Of a stretch of DNA of 40,356 nucleotides, positions 1 through 8,606 are shown piece by piece. The stretch lies in assembly GCA_004195715.1 (NCBI GenBank), contig PSPX01000007.1, positions 54,199-94,554 of the forward strand, given 5' to 3'. Made by a program: the position numbers and the translations under genes. The notes beneath the pieces are model-generated. The model ran no database searches, had not been told where the DNA came from, and worked only from the letters and a program-made list of their open reading frames with translations. The first letter of the stretch is position 1. Each line of letters opens with the position of its first letter. The stretch is from Methanobacteriota archaeon (GTDB taxonomy: Archaea; Thermoplasmatota; Poseidoniia; Poseidoniales; Thalassarchaeaceae).

Positions 1-3000
1 CCACTGAATGACACTGCTGGCCACACCGTCTCTCCTGCCGAGTCGAAGGCCTGGGCAACCCAGCGTATGCTATCGACGTCGTCCCAACTCCAAGAAATCT
101 CAAACGCCCAGTGTACGACGACATCGTTCCAACCGTCGTTGTGCATCTCATTACCGATGTAGCTGGCCGCCTCGTCGAGCATAGCAGAATTGCTGCCTGA
201 GGATTGGCTGAACATCACTACAGCTGTCGAATCCCAACCATACGCTGGGTCCTTTGAGACCTCGAACTCAAGAATCACTCCGTCGGAGGCAGTTCCTCGC
301 AAGGTAATCTTCTCGATTTCCGAGTTGTCATACAGGTGGTGGTGCTTGGTCTGAATCTCCACCAGCTGCCTATCTGGGTACATCGTGTTGGGAACTTGGA
401 AGTCACGATTGGTCATGATGTAGTCGAAATCGATATCGCCGTCAATGGCTATAGAACCCATCTCGGCAGAGATGGTGACGGGTATCGAGACCTGCTCTGG
501 AGGCGGGTCGTCCTGCGTCTGCGAGTCGTGATAGGCTGATACTGAGGCGGCTAGTCCAGAGACGTTCTCGAAAATCATGTAACCGATTCCCATCCTAGTA
601 AGCGTCACCGTCTGGGCGCTGCTCGAATCTATACTCAAGGAGACTTCTCTCCACTGCCTTCCGGTGTCGGAGTCAGTATGAGTACCGGGCAGTGAGTTAA
701 TCGCAAGTATCTGAGCATTGTCAAGCATATTGTAAAATGGTGAATCGGCTGAACTGCTACTCTGAGTCGCTGTCCCAACAGAAACTGAGACCGGTGACTC
801 GAATCCGTTGGAATCTGGAGAAACCGCGATGATTCCAGCGTTAACCGCTCCGGCTGCTGGAATCCTGAAGGACAGCGATGCGGGGCTGCTACCGTCGAGG
901 ACGAGTGTGGCCGCTGTGACCTGGTACTGTGGTTCGCCTCCCGAGTCGGAGAGCAGTGATTGCCATCCGTAGTGACCGTAGTCGCCACCGAACGGGAAGC
1001 TCCACTCGTGGGTCCCGTCATCGATGACGTCAATGTCGGGGTTGAGGGCAGGCTCAGCAAAATTGGTTGTCAGGACCAGTCTGTCAATCCATCCGTTCGT
1101 GGGCAGTGATATCGACACCCCGAATCCGGGCTGAGGATAGGTGAAGGTCAACCCGCCTTGCGAGGCAGTTCCCAGAGCCCCTCCGTTGGGGCCTGTGAAG
1201 TCTATTGAGAGGCCACTAGAAAAGTTCCCTGAGAGTCCGATGCTCTTGATCGGCCTCGAAGAGTGGAGGTAATCAGAGGAGACTGTACCAGCGACGCCGG
1301 TGGCATTCAACAGACCATCGATGAGGCTTACGCTATTACTGAGATCCCATCCGTTACCCTCTAACGCTGCGGCGTTCAGAATCCTCTTGCCGCCGATGTG
1401 GATCTTGTTTATCCTAGGAGTCTCCTCCTCGTTGTTGGTGTCCATGTGCACCATGAGTTTCATCTGCGGAGTCGTAGTGGTGTCAACTCCGGCCAGAGAA
1501 ATCGGGAAAGAGACGTTCGAGTATCCGGGAACAGCCTCTCCGGTGAAAGTGTCAATCAGAGATGCCCTGACCCAAGAGTCAGAGGAAATCGCAGCATCGA
1601 CATCGATGAATCCGAGGTTGAAATCGTGGATATCGGAGGCACTGAAGACCGGACTCAGCCAGTCACCCGGACTCCCGTAGTTGGCGATTCTTATTCCGAC
1701 GTTATCGAGGTACCAGCCGGCCATGTTCCAAATGCTGTCTGCACCCCCGTGGAACCTGAAACGAACGTCATCACCCGCATAGGACGCTAGGCTCGCCTCC
1801 TTGGACTCAAACGCGGTCGTTGTAACGGTGTATGTTGAGCCCGAAGTAGTGCAGTGAACCGAGCCGAAGTAGTTGGAACCCTGAGGGATTGAGGTATAGG
1901 TGTACGCGATGCTGGGCGTGTCGTAGAAGTTGTTTCCCGGGTCCCAGTATTGCCATGATCCGCCGTTGATTGAGATGAAAATGCCGCCTCCATCCCAGTT
2001 GTTCTCGAAGCAGGCCCAGTGGTCCATCACGAACGAGGCGCTCGAGTTGGCAGGCAGGCTGTATGTCGGAGAGTATAGATTCGTATTGAGGCTGCTCCCG
2101 TACGTTCCTCCGAGGTTGATTGCTAGGGCATAAGGGAATGAGGGCTCGGTATTCGTGGGGCCGGCGTTTGTTGTGATCTGCCCGTAGGACCACTTGTTTT
2201 CGTTTGAGCCAGACGTGGGGTTTCTGGTCCACCCGGAAGGCATGCCCGTCGAGGGGTTGCTGGCAGTAGAGTCCTCGAAGCCCTTGGTGATGTCCTGAGC
2301 TCCACTGGTGAAAGTGTAGTAGGCCCAGTCGTCGATACCTGCCTGAGTGTTTGAGGAGGGGTTCGGCCAAACAGCGCCATAGTGATACGCGGTAGATGAG
2401 GTCTCCAAGTCGTCCTCAAAGACAGTATTGCCTGAACCATCTACGACACGTATGGCTGCAACGGTCAACCCTTCTTGTTCATCTGGTGTGCTGCCCCCAT
2501 AGTGAGGGACATAGGGGTCGCTATCGACGATGAACCGAAGATATACGTTGGCCTGGTTCTGGAACGAGGTTGGGATGTCAAAGGAGACTGTTCGTATCCC
2601 GTTGCTCTGATCTCCGGAGACACCATCATAGCCGTTGATGCCCGGGATGGCCCCGTTTCTGTCCTCACAGTTGATGGTAGTGCTCGAGCCCGTCGAAGAG
2701 ATGTCGGTCCAGGAGTTGTTGTTCAGGGAGAGTTCGACGCAGGCGTTGTCACCGTAAGAGCCCTGTAGATCCCACTCCATATCTGCCTCGATGCCGAAGG
2801 TGCTGTTGGTTCCTGACAGATTGAGTGTCCTCTGCAGGGCGCCGTACATGCTGGGTGAATAGCTGCATCCAGAGCCGGGGGTGTAGCATCCACCGTGCCA
2901 TGCTCCGTACTGAATCCCGTCGTTATGGAAATTGATGTTGTCGAGGAACCATCCAGGACGCTCATTGGTGGAAGTGGGGTCAGTCCAAATGTGGAATCTG

Positions 3001-4202
3001 AACTGAATCTTGCTGGCATTGTCAATATCAGCAATCGATGACATAGAGATGTTGCTCGAGACCCAGCCGCTGTGAATGGGTGAAGCGAACACAGGAACGG
3101 CCCCAGAGGGGGCGCCCGCTGGAGTGGGAGCGCTGGAGGACATGGTGCTCGGATAGCCGCCGTCAGGGGCGATGTAAGACCAGTCGGTCCAGCCGTTGGT
3201 GTTGATTCTGTACTCGACCCAAGCGCCGTCGCCTCCGCCTGCAGCGGTGCTGTCAAGGTGGTACCAGTGGTCGAAGTTCAGGTAGTAGCTAGTGATGTCC
3301 TCAGCGTCGGGGACATCGACCTGAGGGATTAGGAAGTACCCCGAGCTGCCAGCTGGCACGGGAGATCCGGGCATCGTGCCCACAGAGACAATTCCCTCGG
3401 TCGCCGAAGTAGGAACTACGCCGTGAGACAGCGTCTGCTCGTTGCCGGAGATGTTTCCATTTAGCCCGCTAAAAGTGGTGGCCTGCCAAAGTTTGTGTTG
3501 GTTACAGAAGTAGGTCTGATTGGTAATTTCATTGGAGTCGAGCTGATTGTTGCCGTTGGTGTTCAGTCCCGCCTTCATCAGGTTGCCTGCATACTCGCAG
3601 TTGGATCCGGCAGGGATCGTGAAGAACTGGAAGAGGTAGCCTACAGTCGAACCGTTGATTACGGCGTCGCAGAAGTAGTCTGTCCACACAATCTCATCGC
3701 TGTCGAGGTTGGTGTCGAAATCGCTGTCCCAGCCCCTCTCCATAACAGTCCCGTTACCTCCGCTACAACCAGATAGACCTGTGTTGTAGCCGTAGTCGTA
3801 GACATGACGCCAGCCAGGAGAGTACTTGTACGCGCCATTGAGATTCACTGTGATATCACCATCGTCGAAGGTGCTGATGTTTGACCTCGTACCGTCGTCC
3901 GCGAGAGTCATTGACTCGTCGTTTATCAGTTCGGTACCATAGAAGGTACCTGAGGAGAAGTCGGCACCATCCCATACTATACCGCCATCTAAGGATGTGG
4001 CCATGGGCGAGTCGGTTACATGGAGCCAACCGTCGAGGACGGTGGAGTTACCCGGTACTCTGAACCCTGTCAATGTCACTGCATCTCCTTGGGGATTGAC
4101 CGAAGAAGGTCCTATCCAATTCGTGGACGCGGCGGCGGCAATCGGTGCTGTGAGCATGAGGAGTACAAGGACTCCTGCTAGTCTCTTTCGCTCGGCTGGC
4201 AT
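1..4202 (-). CDS. Giant secreted beta-rich surface protein (3'-truncated by window edge)
   Basis: The minus-strand frame from ATG 4202 is open to the window edge; I checked it at several points and it gives about 1400 residues without a stop. Residues 1-25 form a signal peptide (MPAERKRLAG, then a hydrophobic stretch ending TAPIAAAAS). At about residues 140-237 lie two Cys-bounded, calcium-loop-like units with a D-x-N-x-x-x-x-LDSxEI core and a closing YFC, resembling DUF7151-type repeats. Further on, blocks ending GWFLDNINFH and GWYLDNVGIRI look like the jelly-roll (MAM-like) segments found beside M6 peptidases and in other secreted proteins. No catalytic motif is visible in this part. It is probably extracellular, for adhesion or substrate binding; that role is inferred. 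A palindrome CCCACGTGGG lies just before the start and a second inverted repeat about 39 bases upstream. The C-terminus, and any anchor, lies outside the window. Confidence 0.82.
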   Translation of the reverse strand, partial: MPAERKRLAGVLVLLMLTAPIAAAASTNWIGPSSVNPQGDAVTLTGFRVPGNSTVLDGWLHVTDSPMATSLDGGIVWDGADFSSGTFYGTELINDESMTLADDGTRSNISTFDDGDITVNLNGAYKYSPGWRHVYDYGYNTGLSGCSGGNGTVMERGWDSDFDTNLDSDEIVWTDYFCDAVINGSTVGYLFQFFTIPAGSNCEYAGNLMKAGLNTNGNNQLDSNEITNQTYFCNQHKLWQATTFSGLNGNISGNEQTLSHGVVPTSATEGIVSVGTMPGSPVPAGSSGYFLIPQVDVPDAEDITSYYLNFDHWYHLDSTAAGGGDGAWVEYRINTNGWTDWSYIAPDGGYPSTMSSSAPTPAGAPSGAVPVFASPIHSGWVSSNISMSSIADIDNASKIQFRFHIWTDPTSTNERPGWFLDNINFHNDGIQYGAWHGGCYTPGSGCSYSPSMYGALQRTLNLSGTNSTFGIEADMEWDLQGSYGDNACVELSLNNNSWTDISSTGSSTTINCEDRNGAIPGINGYDGVSGDQSNGIRTVSFDIPTSFQNQANVYLRFIVDSDPYVPHYGGSTPDEQEGLTVAAIRVVDGSGNTVFEDDLETSSTAYHYGAVWPNPSSNTQAGIDDWAYYTFTSGAQDITKGFEDSTASNPSTGMPSGWTRNPTSGSNENKWSYGQITTNAGPTNTEPSFPYALAINLGGTYGSSLNTNLYSPTYSLPANSSASFVMDHWACFENNWDGGGIFISINGGSWQYWDPGNNFYDTPSIAYTYTSIPQGSNYFGSVHCTTSGSTYTVTTTAFESKEASLASYAGDDVRFRFHGGADSIWNMAGWYLDNVGIRIANYGSPGDWLSPVFSASDIHDFNLGFIDVDAAISSDSWVRASLIDTFTGEAVPGYSNVSFPISLAGVDTTTTPQMKLMVHMDTNNEEETPRINKIHIGGKRILNAAALEGNGWDLSNSVSLIDGLLNATGVAGTVSSDYLHSSRPIKSIGLSGNFSSGLSIDFTGPNGGALGTASQGGLTFTYPQPGFGVSISLPTNGWIDRLVLTTNFAEPALNPDIDVIDDGTHEWSFPFGGDYGHYGWQSLLSDSGGEPQYQVTAATLVLDGSSPASLSFRIPAAGAVNAGIIAVSPDSNGFESPVSVSVGTATQSSSSADSPFYNMLDNAQILAINSLPGTHTDSDTGRQWREVSLSIDSSSAQTVTLTRMGIGYMIFENVSGLAASVSAYHDSQTQDDPPPEQVSIPVTISAEMGSIAIDGDIDFDYIMTNRDFQVPNTMYPDRQLVEIQTKHHHLYDNSEIEKITLRGTASDGVILEFEVSKDPAYGWDSTAVVMFSQSSGSNSAMLDEAASYIGNEMHNDGWNDVVVHWAFEISWSWDDVDSIRWVAQAFDSAGETVWPAVSFS

Positions 4203-4205
4203 GTG

Positions 4206-4215
4206 CCCACGTGGG
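4206..4215. repeat. 10-bp palindrome next to the start of the giant secreted gene
   Basis: CCCACGTGGG is a perfect palindrome 3 bases upstream of ATG 4202 on the minus strand. It could be an operator or an mRNA hairpin that limits access to the start codon, or chance. Confidence 0.4.
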
Positions 4216-4240
4216 TTTGGGGTATTATGAATGAATTGGT

Positions 4241-4257
4241 CCTGTTCTAAGAACAGG
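4241..4257. promoter_or_regulatory. 17-bp inverted repeat (8-bp perfect arms)
   Basis: CCTGTTCT-A-AGAACAGG is a perfect 8+1+8 inverted repeat. On the minus strand it lies about 54 bases downstream of the tRNA-Thr 3' end and about 39 bases upstream of the giant secreted gene's ATG. With a one-base centre it suits a dimeric regulator site better than a hairpin. AT-rich sequence (AATTCATTCATAATACC) that could hold the promoter follows it toward the gene. It could also terminate tRNA-Thr transcription. The function is inferred. Confidence 0.45.
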
Positions 4258-4310
4258 AGGAAATAGCAGCATTTTCATCTTGAAATGTGATTGCCCTCAG
4301 GAGTTCTGGA

Positions 4311-4385
4311 TGGAGCCACTGGGGAGAATTGAACTCCCGACCTTCCCATTACCAATGGGATGCTATACCCCTAAGCCACAGTGGC
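4311..4385 (-). tRNA. tRNA-Thr (anticodon GGT), CCA encoded
   Basis: The minus strand folds as a complete cloverleaf: acceptor GCCACTG/CAGTGGC, D-arm GCTTAGGGGTATAGC, anticodon stem TCCCA/TGGGA with loop TTGGTAA (anticodon GGT, reading ACC and ACU), variable loop AGGTC, and T-arm GGGAG-TTCAATT-CTCCC. Discriminator T is followed by an encoded CCA (4313-4311). There is no intron. An AT-rich TATA-like element lies about 29 bases upstream. Confidence 0.95.
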
Positions 4386-4409
4386 AGTGCCCCGGCCATC
4401 AGTGGGCTC

Positions 4410-4418
4410 GATTTAACC
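4410..4418 (-). promoter_or_regulatory. Putative TATA box for tRNA-Thr
   Basis: On the minus strand this reads GGTTAAATC, centred about 29 bases before the tRNA-Thr 5' end, which matches archaeal TBP-site spacing for a transcript starting at or just before the mature tRNA. It is the only AT-rich patch in an otherwise GC-rich spacer. Confidence 0.4.
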
Positions 4419-4482
4419 ACTGCGGATTGACTTGTGTGAGTGCAACAGACTCAAGAGATTGGTATCACTCGCCGGGTCGCCT

Positions 4483-4568
4483 GCCGAGATCGCATAGCCT
4501 GGTATTGCGCAAGACTGGAAATCTTGTGGGATTTTCCCTCGGGAGTTCAAATCTCCCTCTCGGCGCCA
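4483..4568 (+). tRNA. tRNA-Ser (anticodon GGA), CCA encoded
   Basis: A class II tRNA: acceptor GCCGAGA/TCTCGGC, anticodon stem CAAGA/TCTTG with loop CTGGAAA (anticodon GGA, reading UCC and UCU), a long variable arm built on GGGA-TTT-TCCC, and T-arm GGGAG-TTCAAAT-CTCCC. Discriminator G is followed by an encoded CCA (4566-4568). It is transcribed divergently from tRNA-Thr with 97 bases between them. Confidence 0.95.
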
Positions 4569-4647
4569 CTCATCCTCCTCTGCCTATCACGGCGCGGATG
4601 GGCCGTCACAGCGCGTCCCTTATGCGGTGCCTTGATTCGGCGTTAGC

Positions 4648-5793
4648 GTGGATGAGGGTGGAACTGCACCTACAGCCGGTGCCGCTTCGGGCAAAGAGCC
4701 GCTCCGCCTGACTGATGTTCAACTACCGTGGAGGTTTGCTGACAGGGACGAGAGATTGGGCCTGCTGGACATCTTTCTAGAGGATTTCACGTTCCATCTT
4801 GCTATTATGAAAAGGCAGTGGAGAATCGGGGAGCTGACTTGCCTCGGACTGGCCTTCGCCGGAATGGTGCTCGGAGCCTGGGACCTCGGAATCGAGGAAC
4901 TGGCAAGCGGAGGGGACTACAACCGGGTGGGGCTCAGCGGTTTCCAGAACTTGTCCGATTTGTCGCTGATGTTGGCGCTTCTATCGATAATATCCTGGGT
5001 AGGGGTTTTCGTTACGTTGTGGACCAGATATCCGATAATGAGAGAGAACTTGGTCTATCTGTGGATTGCAATGATGACGGTGCAGCTAGGATCGATAAGT
5101 TCCCACTCAAAGTCACCGGGATTTCCTTGGGGGTCAACGGGCATGGACTGGGTAATGCTGGGGATTTCCAATCTCATCCTGTTCTTTCTAGCCATCGTGG
5201 TCGTGCACCGCGCCGTCATAGAGACTCGAGACATTCACGTCGAGGAGCGGCACTCGCATCCGGATCCTCGCGTCGTCCAGAAGGCGTGGAGAGATCATAG
5301 CCTGAGGGCATGGAGTCTAAGCCTAGGGATGTGGATGATTATGGTGAACCTGATGTCATGGTCGGGCTCGCACGCGATAGCACAGAGGCCACCGATAGCA
5401 GACTATAGCGACATGCTGGTGGCAATGTTTGTTGTTACAGGATTCCTCTCAGCGGCCTTCCTGATGCACGTCCTGTGGTACCCCCAGTTCATGCTGGGAG
5501 AGGCCGAGGACAGAATCCAGTCGGTCAGGGCGAGAGAAGTCGCGGGAGAAGCCCCTGAACCAGTTGCCCGGGCCGAGCAGGGCAAGTGCCCAATCTGTAG
5601 CGGACCTACTCCAGCGGTCCGGCACGAGAATGGGAGGATTGAGGTCCCTTGCTCAGAGAAATGCTCTGGCTTAGGTAAACCAGGCACGGCGTGCCCAGAA
5701 TGCGACGCGGTGCTGCCGATTCGCATCGAGTGCCCGAGTTGTAGCTCTAACACGACCATTGTCAGTCACTTTAGCAGGCCCGAAGCTTGGTAG
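4648..5793 (+). CDS. Polytopic membrane protein with C-terminal zinc ribbons
   Basis: 381 residues from GTG 4648, the first in-frame start after tRNA-Ser; a later start is possible because residues 1-45 are polar. About six hydrophobic segments lie around residues 62-82, 105-125, 134-150, 166-188, 222-240 and 262-282, separated by short loops. The C-terminal ~75 residues are soluble and Cys-rich: CPIC, SEKC, CPEC and CPSC, enough for two zinc ribbons on what is probably the cytoplasmic face. I recognise no named family. It is followed 60 bases later by the membrane-anchored subtilase on the same strand, so the two may be co-expressed. A role in membrane protein quality control or as a protease partner is speculative. 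Confidence 0.75.
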   Translation: MDEGGTAPTAGAASGKEPLRLTDVQLPWRFADRDERLGLLDIFLEDFTFHLAIMKRQWRIGELTCLGLAFAGMVLGAWDLGIEELASGGDYNRVGLSGFQNLSDLSLMLALLSIISWVGVFVTLWTRYPIMRENLVYLWIAMMTVQLGSISSHSKSPGFPWGSTGMDWVMLGISNLILFFLAIVVVHRAVIETRDIHVEERHSHPDPRVVQKAWRDHSLRAWSLSLGMWMIMVNLMSWSGSHAIAQRPPIADYSDMLVAMFVVTGFLSAAFLMHVLWYPQFMLGEAEDRIQSVRAREVAGEAPEPVARAEQGKCPICSGPTPAVRHENGRIEVPCSEKCSGLGKPGTACPECDAVLPIRIECPSCSSNTTIVSHFSRPEAW

Positions 5794-5853
5794 AGGAAAT
5801 GCAGACCTGCCGAGCATTCAAGGGCGGTACGCGTCCGAGTATAGGCGAAACGG

Positions 5854-7191
5854 ATGGCAGAACACGGTTGGTGGAAGGACGATGACGTCTCCGACGTCGC
5901 GGAAGCGTTCGATGCGGAGCATTCTGATGGAGTGCCGGTCCCGGATTACAGCAGCGAAGAAGAAAGTGCCGGCAAGGACGCTCTTGGCATCGTCATTGGT
6001 GCCTCTGCTGCAATCATCGTGCTGCTAAGTGTGGCAGTCGTGATGCTCTGGGTTTGGGCCGAGATAGAGGATGTCAATATCGGAGGTCCTCCTTCGGCCC
6101 TACTAACCTGGGAGGGCGAGTACAGGAGCCTTACCGGACTCGATGCCGTACAGGGCGATGGCACTGGAGTCATCCTGTGCATCGTCGACTCCGGCATCGA
6201 TATGGGACATCCTGATCTCGAGAATCTTGAACTGGCAGGGTGGCTGGATGCGATAGATGGCGCTACTCAGCCATACGATGACGAGGGGCACGGCACTGCG
6301 ATGGCTGGAATCGTGGTAGCGCAGGACGGATTGGAGGGCAACGCTCCCGGAGTCAGTCTCCTTGTGGCCAAGGCGATAGGCGAGGAGGGGACCGGGGACG
6401 ATGTGCAGATAGCAGAGGCTGTCAACTGGTGCGTAGACAACCAAGCGGACATCGTTTCTCTGAGTCTAGGAGGAGACCAAGGGTTCGGCTCTGGATTCCT
6501 TTCTAGCGACGCCCTCGAGGAATCAGTGGAGGATGCCATAGATGAGGGGGTGTTCGTAGTAGCCGCAGCAGGCAACGACGGGGAAGACGATGATGGGGAT
6601 GTGGAGTCCCCGGGATCAGTCGAAGACGTAATCTGCGTCGGCGGCATAACTAGGACGGGGAGTATCTGGACAGGTAGCTCAGAGGGAGACAACAATGGCA
6701 GAATTTGGCCTAACCCCATTCTACCTCGCGACGACCCCGACAAGAAGCCCGAGATCGTGGCTCCTGCGCACGAGGTCCCGATTCTCATGGCGGGCGGGAT
6801 GAACAACGGTGCGTGGTGGGGCTGGTCCAGCGGCACCTCAGCAGCTACAGCGTGGGTATCTGGAGCGCTTGCCATCGTGCTTGAGGCCAATCCAGAGATG
6901 CAGAGAGAGGGTGATGCAGGGGGGCCGTCAGCAGTAGCGCAGATGAAGAGCGTCATCATGCAGAACTCTCAGATGCAGGAAGGGCAGAGCGAGCATGATA
7001 ATCACTATGGATACGGGCACCTCAGGGTCGACCTCTGGGTGCAGGCCCTAGGAAACGAAAGCACAGTAGTTGTATCAGAGGAGCAGGGAGGGAGCCCGTT
7101 CGGATTCGTTTATGCCATATTCGACGATCTTCAAGCTCGGCGCAGCACGGCCAATGTCCCACCTGTCAGCTCGACGAAGCCCAAAGAGTGA
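5854..7191 (+). CDS. Membrane-anchored subtilisin-like serine protease (S8)
   Basis: 445 residues from ATG 5854. A charged N-terminal tail (1-42, rich in D/E) precedes one transmembrane helix at about 44-68; with no cleavable signal seen, this is a type II membrane protein with an external catalytic domain. The peptidase S8 triad is present: D112 in VDSGIDMGHPDL, H146 in DEGHGTAMAGI and S329 in SSGTSAATAWVSGAL. The oxyanion Asn is N241 in AAAGNDG. There is no recognisable I9 propeptide between membrane helix and catalytic domain, which is unusual for secreted subtilases. The family hydrolyses peptide bonds of extracellular proteins; here it could feed peptides to the cell or process surface proteins. 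Its 3' end overlaps the convergent methyltransferase gene by 61 bases. Confidence 0.93.
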   Translation: MAEHGWWKDDDVSDVAEAFDAEHSDGVPVPDYSSEEESAGKDALGIVIGASAAIIVLLSVAVVMLWVWAEIEDVNIGGPPSALLTWEGEYRSLTGLDAVQGDGTGVILCIVDSGIDMGHPDLENLELAGWLDAIDGATQPYDDEGHGTAMAGIVVAQDGLEGNAPGVSLLVAKAIGEEGTGDDVQIAEAVNWCVDNQADIVSLSLGGDQGFGSGFLSSDALEESVEDAIDEGVFVVAAAGNDGEDDDGDVESPGSVEDVICVGGITRTGSIWTGSSEGDNNGRIWPNPILPRDDPDKKPEIVAPAHEVPILMAGGMNNGAWWGWSSGTSAATAWVSGALAIVLEANPEMQREGDAGGPSAVAQMKSVIMQNSQMQEGQSEHDNHYGYGHLRVDLWVQALGNESTVVVSEEQGGSPFGFVYAIFDDLQARRSTANVPPVSSTKPKE

Positions 7192-7922
7192 GACTCGCTG
7201 GCTCGCTTAACGAACTCGATCCAGGTGTTGAAGGACTCTACCTTCCTCTGCGCAGGGGTCATCTTCGAAGAGGAAACGGCTTCCCCTACATCACCGGTGG
7301 GGACCTCGGGCTCCTGCACCAGCATCACTCCCCCGGGCGAGAGCAGTTCGAAGGCTGCAGCTGCGGTCGCTGCCCTCTCATTCTCGGCCGTATCGATGAT
7401 TATGAGGTCCAGAGGGAGTGGTAGGGGAGAGGGGTTGGCAGAGTCCGGCAGCGCCGCGCTGGCTGCTGACCAAGTCGCAGCCTCTGCGGTCAACTCACCC
7501 CAAGGCATCTGGATGATCTGGGTCCAGTTCTCAGCACCGTGACGGCGGATGAGGCGATCAATAATGACCCCGAACTTACCCCCTGGTTCGACTATCCGGA
7601 ACGATTCGGGGTGAGAAGTGGGTTGCTCTGGAGGGTTGGCTGGATCTCCGCACCACAAGTCGAGTAGCCATGCCGACAGGTGACCTATTCCCCCTCCAAT
7701 TAGTACGGCGTTCCTAGCCGGGACTCTTGCGCTGATGTCCCTAATCCTCGCCCTCATCGAGCGTGGCAGGGGCCGCAGACTCATGTGTAGCATTTGCTCC
7801 CCGATTCCAGCAGCGATGGCTGGCTCAGAATCGCCCCGCGCCGAATCCTCGGAAAGAAGCCTGTCAAACATTTCCTGTTCAGACATCTGAGGCAGACCGA
7901 AGCCACTGTCACCGGAAGCCAT
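7131..7922 (-). CDS. Class I SAM-dependent methyltransferase-like protein
   Basis: 263 residues from ATG 7922. The order of motifs fits a Rossmann-fold methyltransferase: a glycine-rich loop (NAVLIGGGIGHLSAW, about 90-105) after an amphipathic helix, an acidic strand end (FRIVEPGG, about 128-135), a strand LDLIIIDTAEN (about 185-195) and a motif like LLSPGGVMLVQEPE (about 205-220). The substrate cannot be read from sequence. The arrangement resembles small-molecule O-methyltransferases or spermidine-synthase-like folds. The first ~60 residues are polar and helical. It is transcribed divergently from the HVO_0476-like gene and overlaps the subtilase tail-to-tail. Confidence 0.7.
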   Translation of the reverse strand: MASGDSGFGLPQMSEQEMFDRLLSEDSARGDSEPAIAAGIGEQMLHMSLRPLPRSMRARIRDISARVPARNAVLIGGGIGHLSAWLLDLWCGDPANPPEQPTSHPESFRIVEPGGKFGVIIDRLIRRHGAENWTQIIQMPWGELTAEAATWSAASAALPDSANPSPLPLPLDLIIIDTAENERAATAAAAFELLSPGGVMLVQEPEVPTGDVGEAVSSSKMTPAQRKVESFNTWIEFVKRASESHSLGFVELTGGTLAVLRRA

Positions 7923-8000
7923 GGGAATTGCTCAGGGGTGCGTCTATTCAATCATCGCATGTGTGGATGGCTTCAAGAGAGGAGTGTAATCCGGAGTGTC

Positions 8001-8606
8001 GTGCAATCAGAGGATAATGGAGGCGACACGGGCGCGGCTAGTTGCCCGAACTGCTCGCGAAGCACCGAGCACGAGGTCCTGCGTAGGACCTCGAGAGGTA
8101 GCGGCGACGACATCCTTGCAAAGTGCGTCGAATGCGGTGAGGTGCACACCATTGTACTACGCCCTCCGAAGGCTGTGCGCGTGAGTGCGACGCTCTCTGA
8201 CGGCAAGGAGAGCGAGGCACGATACATTGAGGTCGACGAGGATGAGATCATCACGATCGGAGACGTCTTCGAACGAGACGGGGCTCTTTGGGAGGTAACT
8301 CGAATTGACGGTGACGCCTCAAGACCTTATGATAGACTGGGGGCATCTGACATCAGAGCGATGTGGGCAGTGCGCCGTGACAGAGCCGTGGTGAAGCTGA
8401 CACTCACCGATGGTGAAGACAGCATCGCTTCAAGCATTGAGTGCGAGCCCGAGATGGTTTTCACCTGCGGGAGCATTCTCGAAGTCGATGGCAGGAGGTG
8501 GCGGATTCGAGCTCTGCATACGGGAAAGGGCAGGACGTTGAGCGGAAGTAGGACAGCTGGAGACCTCAGGAGAATGTACCTCCATCCTCCCGGAACGCGA
8601 TACTAG
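8001..8606 (+). CDS. HVO_0476-family zinc-finger protein
   Basis: I chose GTG 8001 (201 residues) because it places the first zinc knuckle CPNC (C15, C18) close to the N-terminus, as in this archaeal family, and avoids overlap with the divergent methyltransferase starting at 7922. The frame is open further upstream to 7794, but that part reads as antisense of the methyltransferase. The second knuckle is CVEC (C42, C45). Two similar beta-rich modules follow (about 50-125 and 125-195), each with a VxxTLTDG/TLSDG strand and a later GDVFERDGALWEV or GSILEVDGRRWRI hairpin, so the C-terminal part looks like an internal duplication. The function is unknown; RNA or ribosome association is a guess. 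Its TAG stop shares CTAG with the stop of the convergent proline dehydrogenase. Confidence 0.75.
   Translation: MQSEDNGGDTGAASCPNCSRSTEHEVLRRTSRGSGDDILAKCVECGEVHTIVLRPPKAVRVSATLSDGKESEARYIEVDEDEIITIGDVFERDGALWEVTRIDGDASRPYDRLGASDIRAMWAVRRDRAVVKLTLTDGEDSIASSIECEPEMVFTCGSILEVDGRRWRIRALHTGKGRTLSGSRTAGDLRRMYLHPPGTRY

Noticed and set aside
635-3256. Several plus- and minus-strand open frames inside 1-4202
   Set aside because: They are in other frames of the giant secreted protein, whose frame is continuous from ATG 4202 to the window edge and gives signal peptide and coherent beta-rich sequence.
7794-8000. N-terminal extension of the HVO_0476-like gene
   Set aside because: It overlaps the methyltransferase gene antisense and adds no family sequence; GTG 8001 fits the zinc-knuckle position.
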